Assembly (NCBI GenBank): GCA_038025085.1 | Contig: CM076154.1 | Coordinates: forward strand, 32,170,501 to 32,234,500 | Source of the DNA: Tetragonia tetragonoides | Taxonomy: Eukaryota > Streptophyta > Magnoliopsida > Caryophyllales > Aizoaceae | Direction: 5' to 3' | DNA: 64,000 bases | Shown: piece by piece, positions 1-12,009 of the stretch | How the letters are laid out: each line of letters opens with the position of its first letter | Position numbering within the stretch: the first letter of the stretch is position 1 | Notes under the pieces: generated by a model | What the model was told of the DNA's origin: nothing | The model's database searches: none | The model's input: only the letters and a program-made list of their open reading frames with translations | Translations under genes and position numbers: made by a program

Positions 1-1662
1 TGAAAGAAGATGGACAGCATGTCTGAATTTTGACATCAGAAAACAGTTCCACATTTTATCAATTTAAGACCTAGAAACAAAGTACTAAACAATGGCTTTG
101 AAGTTCAAGTTTTATGCTCTTGATTACTTATCATTCAAGGACACTAGAAACACACAAACATGCTGGAAAGGCAGGCCTATAATCAGTAAGGGTATGTGAA
201 AAACAGGGGCCAATAAGAGTCTGAAACTGACGTAACCAGAACTTACAGAAATTCAGATTTTAGTTCTTATAAGAACCCAGCATGTAAACATACATGGGTA
301 AAAACACCTTCTAACATGCTGTAAACAAGGCCTAAACGATCTGTATTGTTACTACCATACATATGCTGCGTGAACATGAAGTTTACAGCATTATAAAAAT
401 AAAATTCAAGGCTAAACAGGCAATTTCCAGGTCTGTATTCAGCAGTAGTTTGCAGTACAATAATATGGCAAAATCATCATTTTCGCGCACATACACTTTA
501 CCAAACTGAATGACATTTGCTGCACGCATAGTATTGTTACATATCATTGAATTTCACCCAATTAATATGCAAGAATAATTCTGAATAAGATGAACGAAGA
601 TGGCCAGCATGTCTGAATTTTGACAGCAGAAAACAGTTCCACATTTTATCAATTTAAGACCTAGAAACAAAGTACTAAACAATGCTTTGAAGTTCAAGCT
701 GCATGTAAACATTGAATAAATGTGTCTAACTCAGTAGTAGATAACCCAACAAGACAATTAAACTCATTCGAACACTTGCACATCAACATTCAGTTTAGAT
801 CAAACAGGTAGACAACTTCATATATAATGGTTGAAGCTAGTGGTAGTTATGTGTGTTTGATTCATGTAATCACTTATCAAATTGTCTCTTATCTTGTCTT
901 GAGAAGTTCATTTCAGTTAATTTTCAGATAGTAATATTTTTTCTAGGCTTGGGAAATCTGTGCTTACAGTTTGTTAATTATGACTTCAGAAAATCATCAG
1001 AAAGCACACAGGACTGTTAGGGGGTTTAAACAAATTTGTGACTTGTCCCTACAACCCTATAGTTCATAATGTAACAGCAAATATCTCCAGAAAATCATAT
1101 CATACTGCTACACAATCAAATCAAACATCCCAAATTCCAGCCAATTTTTTACCCAGAGCTCCCCCATCAATAGGCACCTTCTAATCACACTTAACCATTT
1201 TCTCATTCCATACAGAAATTCTCATAATTCAATCTATAACCTCATCAAAACCCTTAAAGTGCATCTATATTGCTTCAATTCAAACCAAATTGTGGACAAT
1301 TTAACATTTCTTTACCAAATCAAAATCAGAGCACTTCAGTAAATTTAAAATAAAAAACGAAATTAAACACATATACAGTATGCAGAGCCCGATTTTGATT
1401 TTGACATACATAATTGGAAACCCTAGAAATCAAGGAGATAATGAAAAAGAAAGAATGATACCGAGCCTGATGAATACTAATACTGAGGGAGCAGAATTCA
1501 GGTTGAGCAGATCAACAGGCAGCCTCGTTGACCAGGGAAACCCGAAAGAAAGTCTGAATTCTCTGCAAAACTTGCAAATTGAAAAGAGCCATGTTTCGAT
1601 TATAAACAGAGTAAACTGAAAAGATGGGCACCCAAAACATCAGTTCATAAGAGAATACTTAC
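1..1662 (-). other. Probable 5'-UTR intron of a minus-strand gene, with a dispersed direct repeat
   Basis: No coding exon was recognised here. On the minus strand a good splice donor (GTAAGTAT) starts at 1662 and follows a GC-richer exon-like block, so this stretch is read as intron, or intron plus unrecognised exons, of a gene whose body lies left of position 1. Bases 1-109 recur almost unchanged at 591-698, a direct repeat about 590 bases apart. The 79-codon frame at 1380-1619 (+) has no recognisable domain and is treated as chance. Confidence 0.4.
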
Positions 1663-1920
1663 TATTTCGTCTGCCTCTAGTAAAATTGCGCAGCGTCACT
1701 GATGAGCGGAGAGCGAGGGGAGAGAATTTGCGTCGCCGGTCGGAGCGGGTCGCCGGTGAGAGGAGGCGAAAATGATGGAGACAAGTTCTCTAGTCTAGGG
1801 CTCCTTGGTGTTTTTGAAGAAAACTGAAGGGTCGTGGTAGGGTTTTTTTGTTTTTGTTTATTTGGGTGAGGGATCGTGGTTATTTGGCTGTGGTTTTGAG
1901 AAGGAAAGCGCGAATTGGAG
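1663..1920 (-). other. Probable non-coding first exon and promoter-proximal region
   Basis: This block is markedly richer in G and C than its surroundings and has CpG-rich stretches at 1690-1760. On the minus strand it ends at 1663 directly before a consensus donor. It holds no sustained reading frame, which fits a 5'-UTR exon. The transcription start is not determined. A hAT element sits about 110 bases further upstream, in the promoter region of this putative gene. The call rests on composition and one splice site only. Confidence 0.35.
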
Positions 1921-2026
1921 TATTCGCGCTATTTGTTTTTTTTTCCTTCCTAATTTGTATATAGTACTGAGGTTCTTAATTAAACCCATGTAATAGCTTC
2001 TTTTACTTAATAGCCAGGGTCTACTA

Positions 2027-3215
2027 TAGGCCTGGCAAACAGATCAGGTTGGATCGGATTCGGGTTCAACCCAGTTGACCTGATTACTAAACAAACCTGA
2101 AATGACCTGCTTAATCTGAATATTTTTAGTCTTTGATAATTTCACTTAAATTGTGATTCTATTAGTAATCAAATTATAACTAACAACATTAGGCCATTGA
2201 AAACAAGGGCTACAGCCTACCAGGCACTGCATCCATCAACACCAGACAACAAGTTTACATCAACGGTAGCATTCTAAAGTCTCCACTCTAGAAACATCAA
2301 ACAACACCAAGATACAACAAATATTTAAGTGTTACAAACACTAAAGCACTATCCTACAAATTACAACCAGGATTGAAAATTCAACAAACTAAATTACAAA
2401 TCAACAAAACATGGCTGATTCTTGAGGGCGAAATTAGGTTGCTGTGGGTTTGAAGACTTTGAACCTTCTTAATTTGCCACCTTCAAGTTCATGAATAATA
2501 TGTCAAAACAAGATAATATTTTATCAAAAATCTAAATCAAAAAAATAAGAACTCAAACTTCAGAAACCTAAATTAATATGTATGAAATAAGAAATTAGAA
2601 CCCAAAAACGAAACCTTTAACCCTACAAAAAAAGAAGAATTAAATAAAATAAAGAATGAACAATGAATCGAGAACAGAGAATTAAACAGCACGAAGAATG
2701 AACAATGAATCGGGTAACAGAGAATGAAACACCACGAAGACTGAACTTAAACCAAGAATGAAAGAGATGCATACCTACTTCACCATTGGTTGTTGATTGA
2801 GACTTGGAGATAGGAGATAGAAGATAGAGGCTAGAGAGAGAAGCGGCCATGAACTGATGTTGTTGAGAATGAACTTAGTTTAGGGTTTTGAGTTTTATAT
2901 GGTTGGTGCAAACATTTGGGCCCTTTGGGCTATTTTTGAGGTTACGGCCATTATTGGGGCCTTTTGGCAACTTTATTTTCCTTTTTTTGCATTTTTTTTT
3001 TCTTTCATTAACTTTTCCCTTTTTATTTTATTTTTTATTTTTTAATAATCAGGTTGAGCAGGTCATCTTCAGGTCAGAAAATTCAACCTTAACCTAACCC
3101 ATTTAAGGTTTCGGGTCAATCAGGTCGACCCATTTAATATTTCGGGTCGAAAATCTCAACCCTAACCCGCTTTTTTCGGGTTAGGTTCGGGTCGGGTTAG
3201 TTTTTGCCAGGCCTA
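2027..3215. mobile_element. Non-autonomous hAT element (1189 bp)
   Basis: The ends are inverted repeats beginning TAGGCCTGGCAAAC on the left, with its complement on the right (GTTTTTGCCAGGCCTA). They are flanked by the perfect 8-bp duplication gtctacta at 2019-2026 and 3216-3223. An 8-bp target duplication with termini of the form YARNG is the hAT signature. Both subterminal regions are rich in GGGT(C/T) and GACC motifs, as in many plant hAT MITEs. No transposase frame is present. The inside carries an exon-like reading frame on the minus strand (listed separately). Confidence 0.88.
2623..2850 (-). other. Exon-like reading frame inside the hAT element, possibly captured host sequence
   Basis: The frame begins MAASLSSLYLLSPISKSQ, rich in Ser, Ala and Leu, which looks like an organelle-targeting N-terminus. 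After about 27 codons it meets a donor-like site (AG followed by GTATGC, near 2774), so the later residues would be intronic. Downstream on the same strand lies a short tandem repeat of about 43 bases (2650-2740). It may be a first exon captured by the element or the element's own leader. No family is recognised. Confidence 0.25.
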
Positions 3216-3223
3216 GTCTACTA

Positions 3224-4470
3224 CTTCGATTATTTGAGACCTGACCTACTTGATTGTCACCTTATTTACAAAAAATGCCACTGCCTTGTATTGTACAACG
3301 GTTTGATTCACAGCCACTATAATTGAACCTCCGTACAATTCCTTTATTCTACTAGTGACATGTCAATTGTCAAATGATGATAATAGTAAATAATCTCTCA
3401 ACTTCTCTATTCTATACTCAAATCAACTTTCTTGCTTTCCTGTTTGATTCTAGTTGTATGCTCTGCGTGATGCACGATTTTATTTAAATATATTTGGTTC
3501 CAAATAAAAATATTTCATTGTAGTAATTTATTAGATACATTCTCTAATAGATACTGTATATGGTACCTAATATAAGATACATGCACCTATACTAATACTA
3601 ATTGAAGATACATGCACCTATACTATGACATTACGCTAAGAATTAAATAGTACTAATAGAAGATACATACACCTATACATCTATACTATTTGATCACATG
3701 TCAATATTTGCGAAACGTACGTGTCAGTCTAGCAAGAGTGCACATTCCCCGTGCATTGCACGATTTATTTAATTTTTTTTTTTGTTATAATATTTAAATT
3801 GGATAGTAAACTTGATAAGATACATTACTTTAAAAAAATGTTAATAAATTGAACTTGGTGGTTTTTCTTTCCTATACAAAGCAAATTATATACCTACAAG
3901 CCATGAATTCTGAAACGAAAATTAAAGATATGAAGACGATTCCATAATCCTTAGAGCATATTTCGTGCCAAAAATACTTTCATTCAAAGTATAAAACAAT
4001 ATTTGTTGGATTCGTCTTGAAAAGTATTTTTATACTATTACTTATTTAGTATATATAAATGAAAATTATGGTCAAAATTCGACATTGAAAGACAAATTCG
4101 ACACTTTAAAAACCCTACGGATTATAATGATTCATTGTATTTAATATTTTGTTGACTTTGGCCCATTAGTTAATACTAATACATTGTATGTTGAATGTGT
4201 AATAAAGATTCATTGAAATTATTAAAAGATAAATAAAAAAGATAAATAAGATTATGATGTGTCAACTATTTAGACAATGGCATGACGTCCACGTGTCATT
4301 ATAGCAATCATGCAAATTCACTTATATATATATATAATAGATAGCGTTGTCTTCTTTGTTTTATTAGCCCTTTATTTAATTTATGAGGATATATATACTG
4401 TACCTTGATTTGTTTGGAAAATTTGTCAAGAGATACAAGCTGGATATGATTTAGAGTATTAGGATTCACC
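3224..4470. other. AT-rich intergenic DNA with a short triplicated motif
   Basis: No gene was seen. The 20-mer agatacatgcacctatacta occurs at 3575-3594 and 3606-3625, with a degenerate third copy from 3660. The segment 3695-3765 has features seen near rolling-circle or other plant transposon ends (a tctatacta start and a cccgtgcattgcacg near-palindrome). No complete element could be bounded. Confidence 0.3.
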
Positions 4471-4636
4471 CCCCTTTTGTCAATGACTTTGCAGGATTGT
4501 AGTGCATTCTGGGAAAGAACTCACTTTCTGCTACTACATGATTCCTCTCTTCATGATTCCAAACATTTCTTAAAGGTCGTATCACTCTCTTTCTCAGTTT
4601 CAATTGGATCTTCATTGTTAGTTTTTCCTAATGTTC

Positions 4637-4882
4637 ATAGCCAAAAGCTTTGCATAGTATATTATTCTATATCGGTACATGCGATCACTGCCATGTTCAT
4701 GATGAAATTTTAAGAATTAAGGAATAATTCAGTAAAATGTCAAGCTTATGATCACTTGAAAGTTCTGGCTTGGGATGCTGTAACTTATGATTGCCCTTCA
4801 CTTTTTCTGCAGGCAATGGGATCTTAAGGGTGGGCATGGCTGTACCGATAGAATAATGTACAATACAAAGCTTTTGGCTATG
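4637..4882. repeat. Imperfect inverted repeat (about 60-base arms)
   Basis: The arm at about 4637-4695 contains catagccaaaagctttg. It is matched in reverse complement by 4825-4882, with roughly 140 bases between the arms. A transcript would fold into a long imperfect hairpin. It may be a degraded fold-back or MITE. The right arm begins near ttaagggtgggcatgg, a sequence that resembles plant hAT MITE termini. No target duplication was found. Confidence 0.5.
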
Positions 4883-5167
4883 AAATCTTTTGGTGTCCAT
4901 GAATCATGGTGTTATTGTCCTATCATCATTGTTTGACACAAACTTAATCTGCTGTATGTCACAGAAATCTGATGTATTTGGAACCAAGGGGGGATTCTAG
5001 TTAACATTTGATTTGTCCATGCCTTTAGATCCTTTCTGACAATGTTGCATTTCACAATCTCGATGACTTGCTTGCATTATAGGCAACAATTATATATTTG
5101 CACGTTTAGATTTATGGACTTTATACTACATGCATATGAACAATTATATTATACGGATTAATTGTAT

Positions 5168-5557
5168 GTTATATGCTATCTTACGGTTTGACCTAATATT
5201 AGTGGTCCTACGGATATTAATATTAGGTGGAATAATATATCGTCTTATAAGGTATAGGGCCAATTGTGTAGAAACCCACATACTTTACCGTAATTGATGA
5301 TGGGCTAATTAGGGATAAGAAACTCTATGCATATAAGGGTTATGGTCCCCAGTTAAACACATGTTACATCTGTCTGACATCCCATCGTTAGAGAGAGAGA
5401 CCCTAGTGTGTGTATCAACTGGAAGACGCTCTAACCTTAGGCGATCTTCAACCCAGATCAAAGGCTTGCACTTATTGATTCAGGTACGCTTCCGCTTATA
5501 CTCTAATCTAAGAAATTCGATATGGAGGTTATAGTTTTAATCAGATTTATTCCAACA
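5168..5557 (+). mobile_element. Probable solo LTR, 5' end uncertain
   Basis: The segment has a TATA-like stretch (gcatataaggg, about 5328), a pyrimidine/GA-rich leader and a terminal tattccaaca ending in CA at 5557, which is the usual layout of a Ty1/copia LTR. A candidate TG start is at 5168. I could not find a matching 5-bp target duplication, so the left edge may be truncated. No internal retrotransposon coding sequence lies next to it. Confidence 0.35.
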
Positions 5558-5875
5558 GTCTAGTAATACTCTCATCTCTTAATTAATCAAGGTTGAGAGT
5601 ACGATTATTGTGAATGAAAAAAAATGCTTGTTGGGTACACTTTATCTCATTGTGAATTGATCTGATTTGATGCAAACATGATTATATTAGTACTCTATCA
5701 CTTATTGGGTTTATGGTCCCTTTCTACATTATGAGATGGTCAAAAGTAATACTTTTTAATTCAACAGAAAAGTGGTACTCCTATATATTATTTGTTCGAA
5801 AATTGCACTTTTTTCGACTAAATACGAAAATTTCTTAAAATAAAGTTACAATTGTCATAATCCAGTGCGTGAGCC

Positions 5876-6446
5876 TATGGTAATCCCACCTGCACCTGAT
5901 GGATATCCATCCACCTGACCGGTTATAAATCAAAATGGATTGATATAAATAGATATGAATATAGATGACCTTTATCCATTTATCCACCCGACGGATATCC
6001 ATATCCATTTATTTTCTTAATTCTATATTATTTTTACCAATATACTATTTAATTTTTCGTTTTGTTTAACTTTTGACTTAAAAATTAAAACGTTCCTATT
6101 TTAAATGGTAGAGACAGTAGATGATAAAAGTTTAGTCGTTCAAACTTATTGTAATTAGAGAAATTAAAATAACTTTTGGTTATATATGTTTTTCTTACTT
6201 GATTATATAATTTAATGACTTACGCCACATGTTTCGTCAAAAGAAAGACGAAAAAATTTATGCACATGCGTGCTATTGAAAATTTAGAGAGACTCATTAT
6301 TCAATATCCAATAACGGACATCCAGTTATCCACTTCACCCGACGGATATGGATATGAATGGATAAATTTGAACTTCAAACAAATAGTTATAGATATAGAT
6401 ATGGCTCCACCCGATCTATATACTCTATGATTCATTGCCATCCCTA
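5876..6446. mobile_element. Degraded hAT-type MITE
   Basis: The right end ccatcccta (complement TAGGGATGG) matches the terminus of the clear hAT MITE at 58561-59157. Internal sequence is dominated by (C)CACCCGACGGATATCC and GGATATGGATA repeats in opposing orientations, typical of this group. The left terminus (tatggtaatccc) is diverged and no 8-bp duplication could be matched. The family call is therefore by likeness of one end and of internal sequence. Confidence 0.45.
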
Positions 6447-6870
6447 TTTAAAATACAACGTGAATACAGTCAAAAGCACCCATTACCTCTCAAAAATTAA
6501 GTGCTTATTTAGTTGTTCATCCAAGAAAGAATTGTGCTTAGCTAATTCGTGCATATAACTCTTAGACTTTTGATTAGATATATCCTGGCCTCCAATTTTT
6601 GCAACTTGTAGGGTAAATGTCCATGAAGATACTCTCCAAATTCTTAGATTGCAGAAAAATTGTCTTTCTACATACAAATAATTAATTACTGGCTTTCAAA
6701 GTTATTAATAAGGTATTTGGGTCTTTCATTATTCGTCAATCCTTTGGCTTTCAAATTTTAATTGCAAGTATGTATATTCGGGTCTTGGTAAACAGTAGTA
6801 TAACGATGAAATATAACCAAACCGCCTCTCATGGAAAAAATCCCCTACGTACGAACAGAGATTTCGATTG

Positions 6871-6973
6871 CATGCTAGTCAAGTCATGTATATTTTGCAC
6901 ATGTATATTTTGGTGAAGTCATATACGTAATTATTTTATGCATGCTAGTCAAGTCATGTATATTTTGCACATG
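6871..6973. repeat. Tandem duplication, about 34 bases repeated 70 bases apart
   Basis: The string catgctagtcaagtcatg, continued by tatattttgcacatg, occurs at about 6871 and again at about 6941. The segment between is AT-rich. It looks like a recent local duplication in non-coding DNA. Confidence 0.7.
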
Positions 6974-7169
6974 AACGTGTCTGCATGGACCACGAGAAAG
7001 GCTTTTTGACGTACGTACACGGTACACCAACTAACGCAAGCTAGGCTGGCGGTAAATATGCCACTATACCTAAATTAACGAATTTTTACCAAATTACGCG
7101 GGGGCAAGTAAAGACTACGAGGATTAGGAAAAAAAAGAAGTGAAGACTACGAGGGTCGTGGGCAGTGAT

Positions 7170-7373
7170 TAGAGCTGTTAAAAATAATTGGTCAGACGAT
7201 GCCATCTGATTTTTTAGGATCCTGACACAATTTTTTTGACCCAAACAACTTTACAACCCAAAAAAATGAACTAAGAAGTGAATTTGAGTAAAAAATCATC
7301 ACAAAACCGACTCGATCTGAATTCGAAATGACCCGATTCGTAATCCGTTGAGTTGACTCATTTGACAAATCTA
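7170..7373. mobile_element. Possible small hAT MITE
   Basis: The left end is tagagctgttaaa and the right end is tttgacaaatcta (complement TAGATTTGTCAAA). The subterminal sequence is rich in GACCCGA motifs as in the other hAT MITEs of this window. No 8-bp duplication could be matched, so boundaries are tentative. Confidence 0.3.
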
Positions 7374-8139
7374 CTACTACTAGTGATATATCAGTAAAGA
7401 TCGTAGCATCCCAATTTGTATGTCATCTCCTACCTAAATCTTTTTTAAACATTTAATTATTTTGACATGTTAACTATTAGTCTTTTTTGTTAAGAGTATT
7501 AAATAGACAAGCGTGACAGCAAAATCACCGATGGTCATGATGTGATGGGAATATAGTAGGGAATGATACATATATAGAATGAGACAGATAATCCGAAAAT
7601 TTGTAATAGAGTATATACATATGCAAAATATGAGTATATGGTTGCAAGTTGCAATACTTATTACAGTTATTAGCATATATATTTTTTAACCAACTAGAGC
7701 ATTACTGGCCTCTTCTAATTGGCGCGCAATGAGTTTGACCAACGACGACGCTGTGTTTGTTGTGTACTCTAGCTTATAAGATCTAGAAATCGAGAAATTG
7801 AATAAATTGGGTCCAGTCTAAAACCATGTGCGATTATCTTCTTTTTTATTAGGGTTGTACGATAGATTATCCTTATAAAAGGACACACAAGCGCTGAAAG
7901 AGAGCAAAAACGAACATACAAAGGAGCAAGCTACAGGCAAAATTATTTAGAGTACTGTGAGTAATTGGAACATTCCAGTCGTACATTCTAATTCCCAGCG
8001 TTAATCATTTATACACAATTATTTCTTTACCAAGCTGTTGGCACCTGATCACGTTTAATTCATCTCGATCCGAAGACGACTCCATTAAGGTAATGCAAGG
8101 CAATCTGGAGTACATAAATGATCTTGCACAATATTATTA

Positions 8140-8402
8140 CTCCCTATGTTTCAGAAAACCTTAACATTTAATTTATTTTTTGAAATTCAAAACTTACAAA
8201 CTTTAAGTTGACCATTCATTTATGAAAATATATAAATATTTACAATGTAAAAATACTATTGTTAGATTCATTTTAAATAGAAGTAAATTATTATTTTTTA
8301 TAATCTATAAATTCATTTAAATACAAATATTTACGGTCAAAGTATTGTATTGGAGACCATGAAAAAATAAATGTTAATTAAGGTTTTTACGAAAGGATGG
8401 AG
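8140..8402. mobile_element. Stowaway-like (Tc1/mariner) MITE, 263 bp
   Basis: The ends are ctccctatgtttcag on the left and the complement of ctccatcctttcg on the right, with matching subterminal AAACCTTAAC-type sequence in inverted orientation. TA dinucleotides flank both sides (8138-8139 and 8403-8404). CTCCCT... termini with a TA target are the Stowaway hallmark. It lies about 200 bases upstream of the epoxide hydrolase start codon, in the promoter region of that gene. Confidence 0.75.
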
Positions 8403-8603
8403 TACTCTAGCTAGCTTAATTTCAAGATAATAACATCTGATTATACTAAACTGGATGGCTTAATAATGATCTAGCTTAGTCCTAATAACTCATAATCATA
8501 TATAGTTGATTTATTTAAATGTATGTTTGTACAAGAACAACCTTCTATATACTTGCAAAACTCACCCAACCTGCTGCCTTTGTCACAGTCATATCTATCA
8601 TCA

Positions 8604-10284
8604 ATGGAGCAGATACAGCACATGCATGTTCAAGTTGACAGGCTAAACGTTCACGTAGCCGAGATCGGAACAGGTAATGCATCACTGCCCTAATTAATCT
8701 AGTATTGCCTTAGCTAGCAGCCATGTATGGCTATGATTTTCTGGTCGATCACTCATTTTCTGATGCATTGCAGGTCACAAGGTTGTAATGTTCTTGCATG
8801 GTTTCCCAGAAATCTGGTACTCATGGAGGCACCAAATGTTGGCTGTGGCGAAGGCTGGTTACCGAGCCATTGCCATTGATTTCAGGGGTTTTGGCCTCTC
8901 TGACCAGCCAGCTGAACCTGAGAAGGCAACCCCCATCGACTTTGCCAAGGATGTTATCGGTGTACTTAACTCCCTAGGCATAGACAAGGTAATCTAGACT
9001 GATAGTGAAACAAAATTTTAGAAAACACAAAAACGGCCCAGACTCATAATAAGTGACCCTATATTTCTAAATAGTAACCTTACTTTTCTGTAAGTTGGTC
9101 TTATACAAGACTTGCTCAATCATGGGATTCCTTTCGAGCAAAAAAAAAAAAAAAAACACAGGTGTTCTTAGCTAGCTGATCATGTATATAATTGAGGATA
9201 TATATACATTATCTAACTATTATTGTTGTAATTATTATTAACCAGGTTTGTTTGGTGGGGAAAGACTTTGGGGCAATGATAGTGAGTATTGTAGCAGTGC
9301 TCTACCCCGAACGACTGTCTGGTTTCATAAACCTAGAAATTCCTTTCATAATTCCTGGTCTTGGTGGCCAACAACTATTTCAATATCCTAAAGGCTTCTA
9401 CATATCAAGATGGCAGGTATATATATATTTGGTGATTCATGCACAATCATCAAGTTTTAATTAATTATAAGATATTTGCAAATTTTAAAACTGAATTAGT
9501 TTAAATTTTAGGAGCCAGGAAGAGCAGAGGCGGATTTTGGTAGGTTTGATGTCAAGACAGTACTAAGAAATATTATCATTTTGTTTACTGGGAGCAAATT
9601 TCGGATAGCGAAGGATGATCAGGAAATAATGGATCTAGTTGCCCCAAACACCCAGTTACCCCCTTGGTTCTCCGAGGACGACCTCTCAGTGTATGCAAAG
9701 TTGTACGAGAAGTCGGGATTCCGTACAGCATTACAAGTTCCATACAGGTAATATATGATAGCTAGATTATTACATGGTTCGGGACCAATGCTCCCACGTA
9801 TCATAAAATAAGTGGAGTTTACTTGTAACTTGATCTGAGAGGTGGAGCGAGCATGATGTGGTGTGGGACCATCTAATAATTTCTCGTAATATACATGAGT
9901 TACATTGTTAATAATTAAAGAAATTAATTGCTATATAGCTAGGGTTGCAAATTAAAGATAGTAACTTCACATTTATAATATCTGATCTTTGTATGTGTTT
10001 CACTATATAGGACTTTTGACAAAAGTATTGGCATTGTTGAAGATCCAAAGGTGACAGTTCCAGCAATGCTTATAATAGGTGAAAAGGATTCAATCTTAAA
10101 ATTTCCAGGCATGGAGTATTACATAAGGGGTGGAATGATCAAAAATTTTGTGCCTGATCTAGAAGTTGTCTTCTTGCCCGAAGGAAATCATTTTATTCAA
10201 GAACAAATGCCACAGGAGATTAATCAACTCATCATTTCGTTCCTTAATAATCATTCAACAATGCATGATCGTAAAAGTGAATGA
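8604..10284 (+). CDS. Epoxide hydrolase (alpha/beta hydrolase fold), 321 aa, five exons
   Basis: Exons are 8604-8673, 8774-8988, 9246-9416, 9512-9747 and 10011-10284. All introns are GT-AG and the phases join to 966 bases. The enzyme should hydrolyse epoxides to vicinal diols through a covalent ester intermediate. Plant relatives act on fatty-acid epoxides (cutin and defence metabolism), usually in the cytosol. Visible residues are the oxyanion motif HGFP at 32-35, nucleophile Asp102 in GKDFGA, lid tyrosines Tyr147 and Tyr230, acid Asp257 in IGEKD and base His291 in EGNHF. Length matches soluble plant enzymes. The motif GKDFGA differs from the common HDWGA. A TATA-like ctatatac lies about 58 bases before the ATG, and a Stowaway MITE lies further upstream. 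A related broken fragment lies at 46.7-46.9 kb. Physiological substrate is not inferable. Confidence 0.92.
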
Positions 10285-10724
10285 TTGAGGAAAGCAATCC
10301 AGAGATGGATTTTAAATAATATAATTAAAATATTCTTAAATAAATACAAAGATGCATTTGTAATTACCACAATAACTTGATTTATTTAGTTCATTATTGT
10401 AAATCATGTATTTGTTCGATCTACTTATATAAGGTTGTAGATACTATTGCAGTGGCAATGTAAACAAATGTCTAGATATTAATGGTAGACTTTCATTTGT
10501 ATTTTTCTATTATTATTGATGAATAATTTGTTTGTAGTAAAGCTAGCTAGTCTTAAATTGAATCACTGTGTGAAACTTCTTTCGTCTTCCAAGAAGGATA
10601 GAATCATTCACCAATTTTGTTTACACTGCCTTTTAGTGACCTTTGTGTGAGATTTTGCTATTTAACACTTCCTAAGGAATATAACATTGATTGGACATTT
10701 AATTATCATTCTAAAATATTGAGT
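10285..10724. other. 3' flank of the epoxide hydrolase gene, no further gene seen
   Basis: AT-rich sequence with several AATAAA/AATAAT-like stretches that could serve as polyadenylation signals. No conserved frame or repeat recognised. Confidence 0.4.
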
Positions 10725-11491
10725 GATTGGTCCTTTTGCATGGTATTAAAGTCAAATAACTAAAAGCTCTTCTGTTCGAAATCTGGAACCTCGGATTTTA
10801 TTCCATCCTCCAAATGAGGCTAATGTGCGTGGTACCCTTGGTAATATCCAACTACAAGCTACAAGCTATGGCCAGATGTTGGTGTATAGTCTTTACAATA
10901 GCAAGTTTGGGAGAGTCCCACATTGGTGGGGAAAAAAAAATAGAACCACTTTATATGGTATAGTGTCCTTTTGTAGTTTGAATGAAATTATGGAGGGAAA
11001 CTATGGACAAGTGCTAAGTATATTATAATATTTATATATTTAAGCACTTAGCACTTTTGCACGAATGCACGTGCGCGTGGTTAATTAACAGTTTGCAATG
11101 CCTTATTAAATTATTTTTGAGATTTATTTATTTACTTAATTTAATTAAATAAATTTTCGTAATTATCCTTTTAATGACAGTTTTGATAATTGTTGTTATC
11201 TGTCCTATTTTTCTCTATAAATAGGGGTTGAGGCATTGGTTCAGATTATCCTTTCCTCTTCTTCTTCTTCCCAACCGATTATGTAACAATGGTGTTCATA
11301 GGAGAATTAGTAGGTTTGCTGTCTACTTTTTCTAATTGATTAAGGGGATCCTGGGGGTAGATTAGCCACAATTCCCAACATCAACAAAGTAGTGGGGGCT
11401 AATAAAACCTTAAAGGACAGTGATTATATCACGCCCTTAATTTGTCTTGCTTAATTATCGTAGTAGTTCTAACAATCTTTAAGGTTTTAAT
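10725..11491 (+). mobile_element. 5' region of a truncated Ty1/copia element (LTR-like and leader)
   Basis: Upstream of the copia gag frame lies a TATA motif (ctctataaatagggg, about 11211-11225) followed by a CT-rich leader, as in an LTR promoter. A tggtattaaagtc string at about 10740, resembling a copia primer-binding site, suggests a second, older element fragment. I could not fix TG...CA limits or a target duplication. Confidence 0.4.
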
Positions 11492-11994
11492 ATGGAATCA
11501 AACGTAGAAAATACTCTGAAAATGTTCCGCCAAAGCACAATTAGACTTGACCGTTTTGATGGAACCAATTTCCTTCGCTGGAAGGAGAAAATTGCGTTCT
11601 TACTTACTGCTCTGAAAATCTTTTACATTCTGGACCCCAATCTGAAGCCCCTCCCTGAACCGAATGACAAAGATACTGAAGCAGTGGTGGCTGAACGCAA
11701 GAAGCGAGAAGAAGATGGAATGCTGTGCAGAGGGTATATTCTCCAGTCCCTGTCTGATCGTCTGTATGATCTGTTCAGTAGCATAAATACCGCAAAGGAG
11801 ATGTGGGACTCTCTTGAATTCAAATACAATGCCGAAAACCAAGGAGCATATAAGTTCATAATTTTTCAGTTTTTCGAATTTAATATGGATGGTACTCAAC
11901 CTATCTTATATCAAGTTCATGAATGGCTTATCTTGGTATCTAAGTTTAAGGATTTGTGTATTGAAAGTCATGAGAAACTGTTGGTTGATGGTAT
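11492..11994 (+). pseudogene. Ty1/copia gag, 3'-truncated
   Basis: The frame starts MESNVENTLKMFRQ and contains the copia gag (UBN2/DUF4219-type) pattern: FDGTNFLRWKEKI near residue 26, then SLSDRLYDLFSSINTAKEMW and SHEKLLVDGI near the break. After about 168 codons it is interrupted at 11995 by the end of element A (TGTAAGAACCC...). A few further codons are read from the inserted DNA before a stop at 12040. Zinc knuckle, protease, integrase and RT are absent. Function would have been nucleocapsid formation. It is now a fragment. Confidence 0.75.
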
Positions 11995-12009
11995 TGTAAG
12001 AACCCTCGC

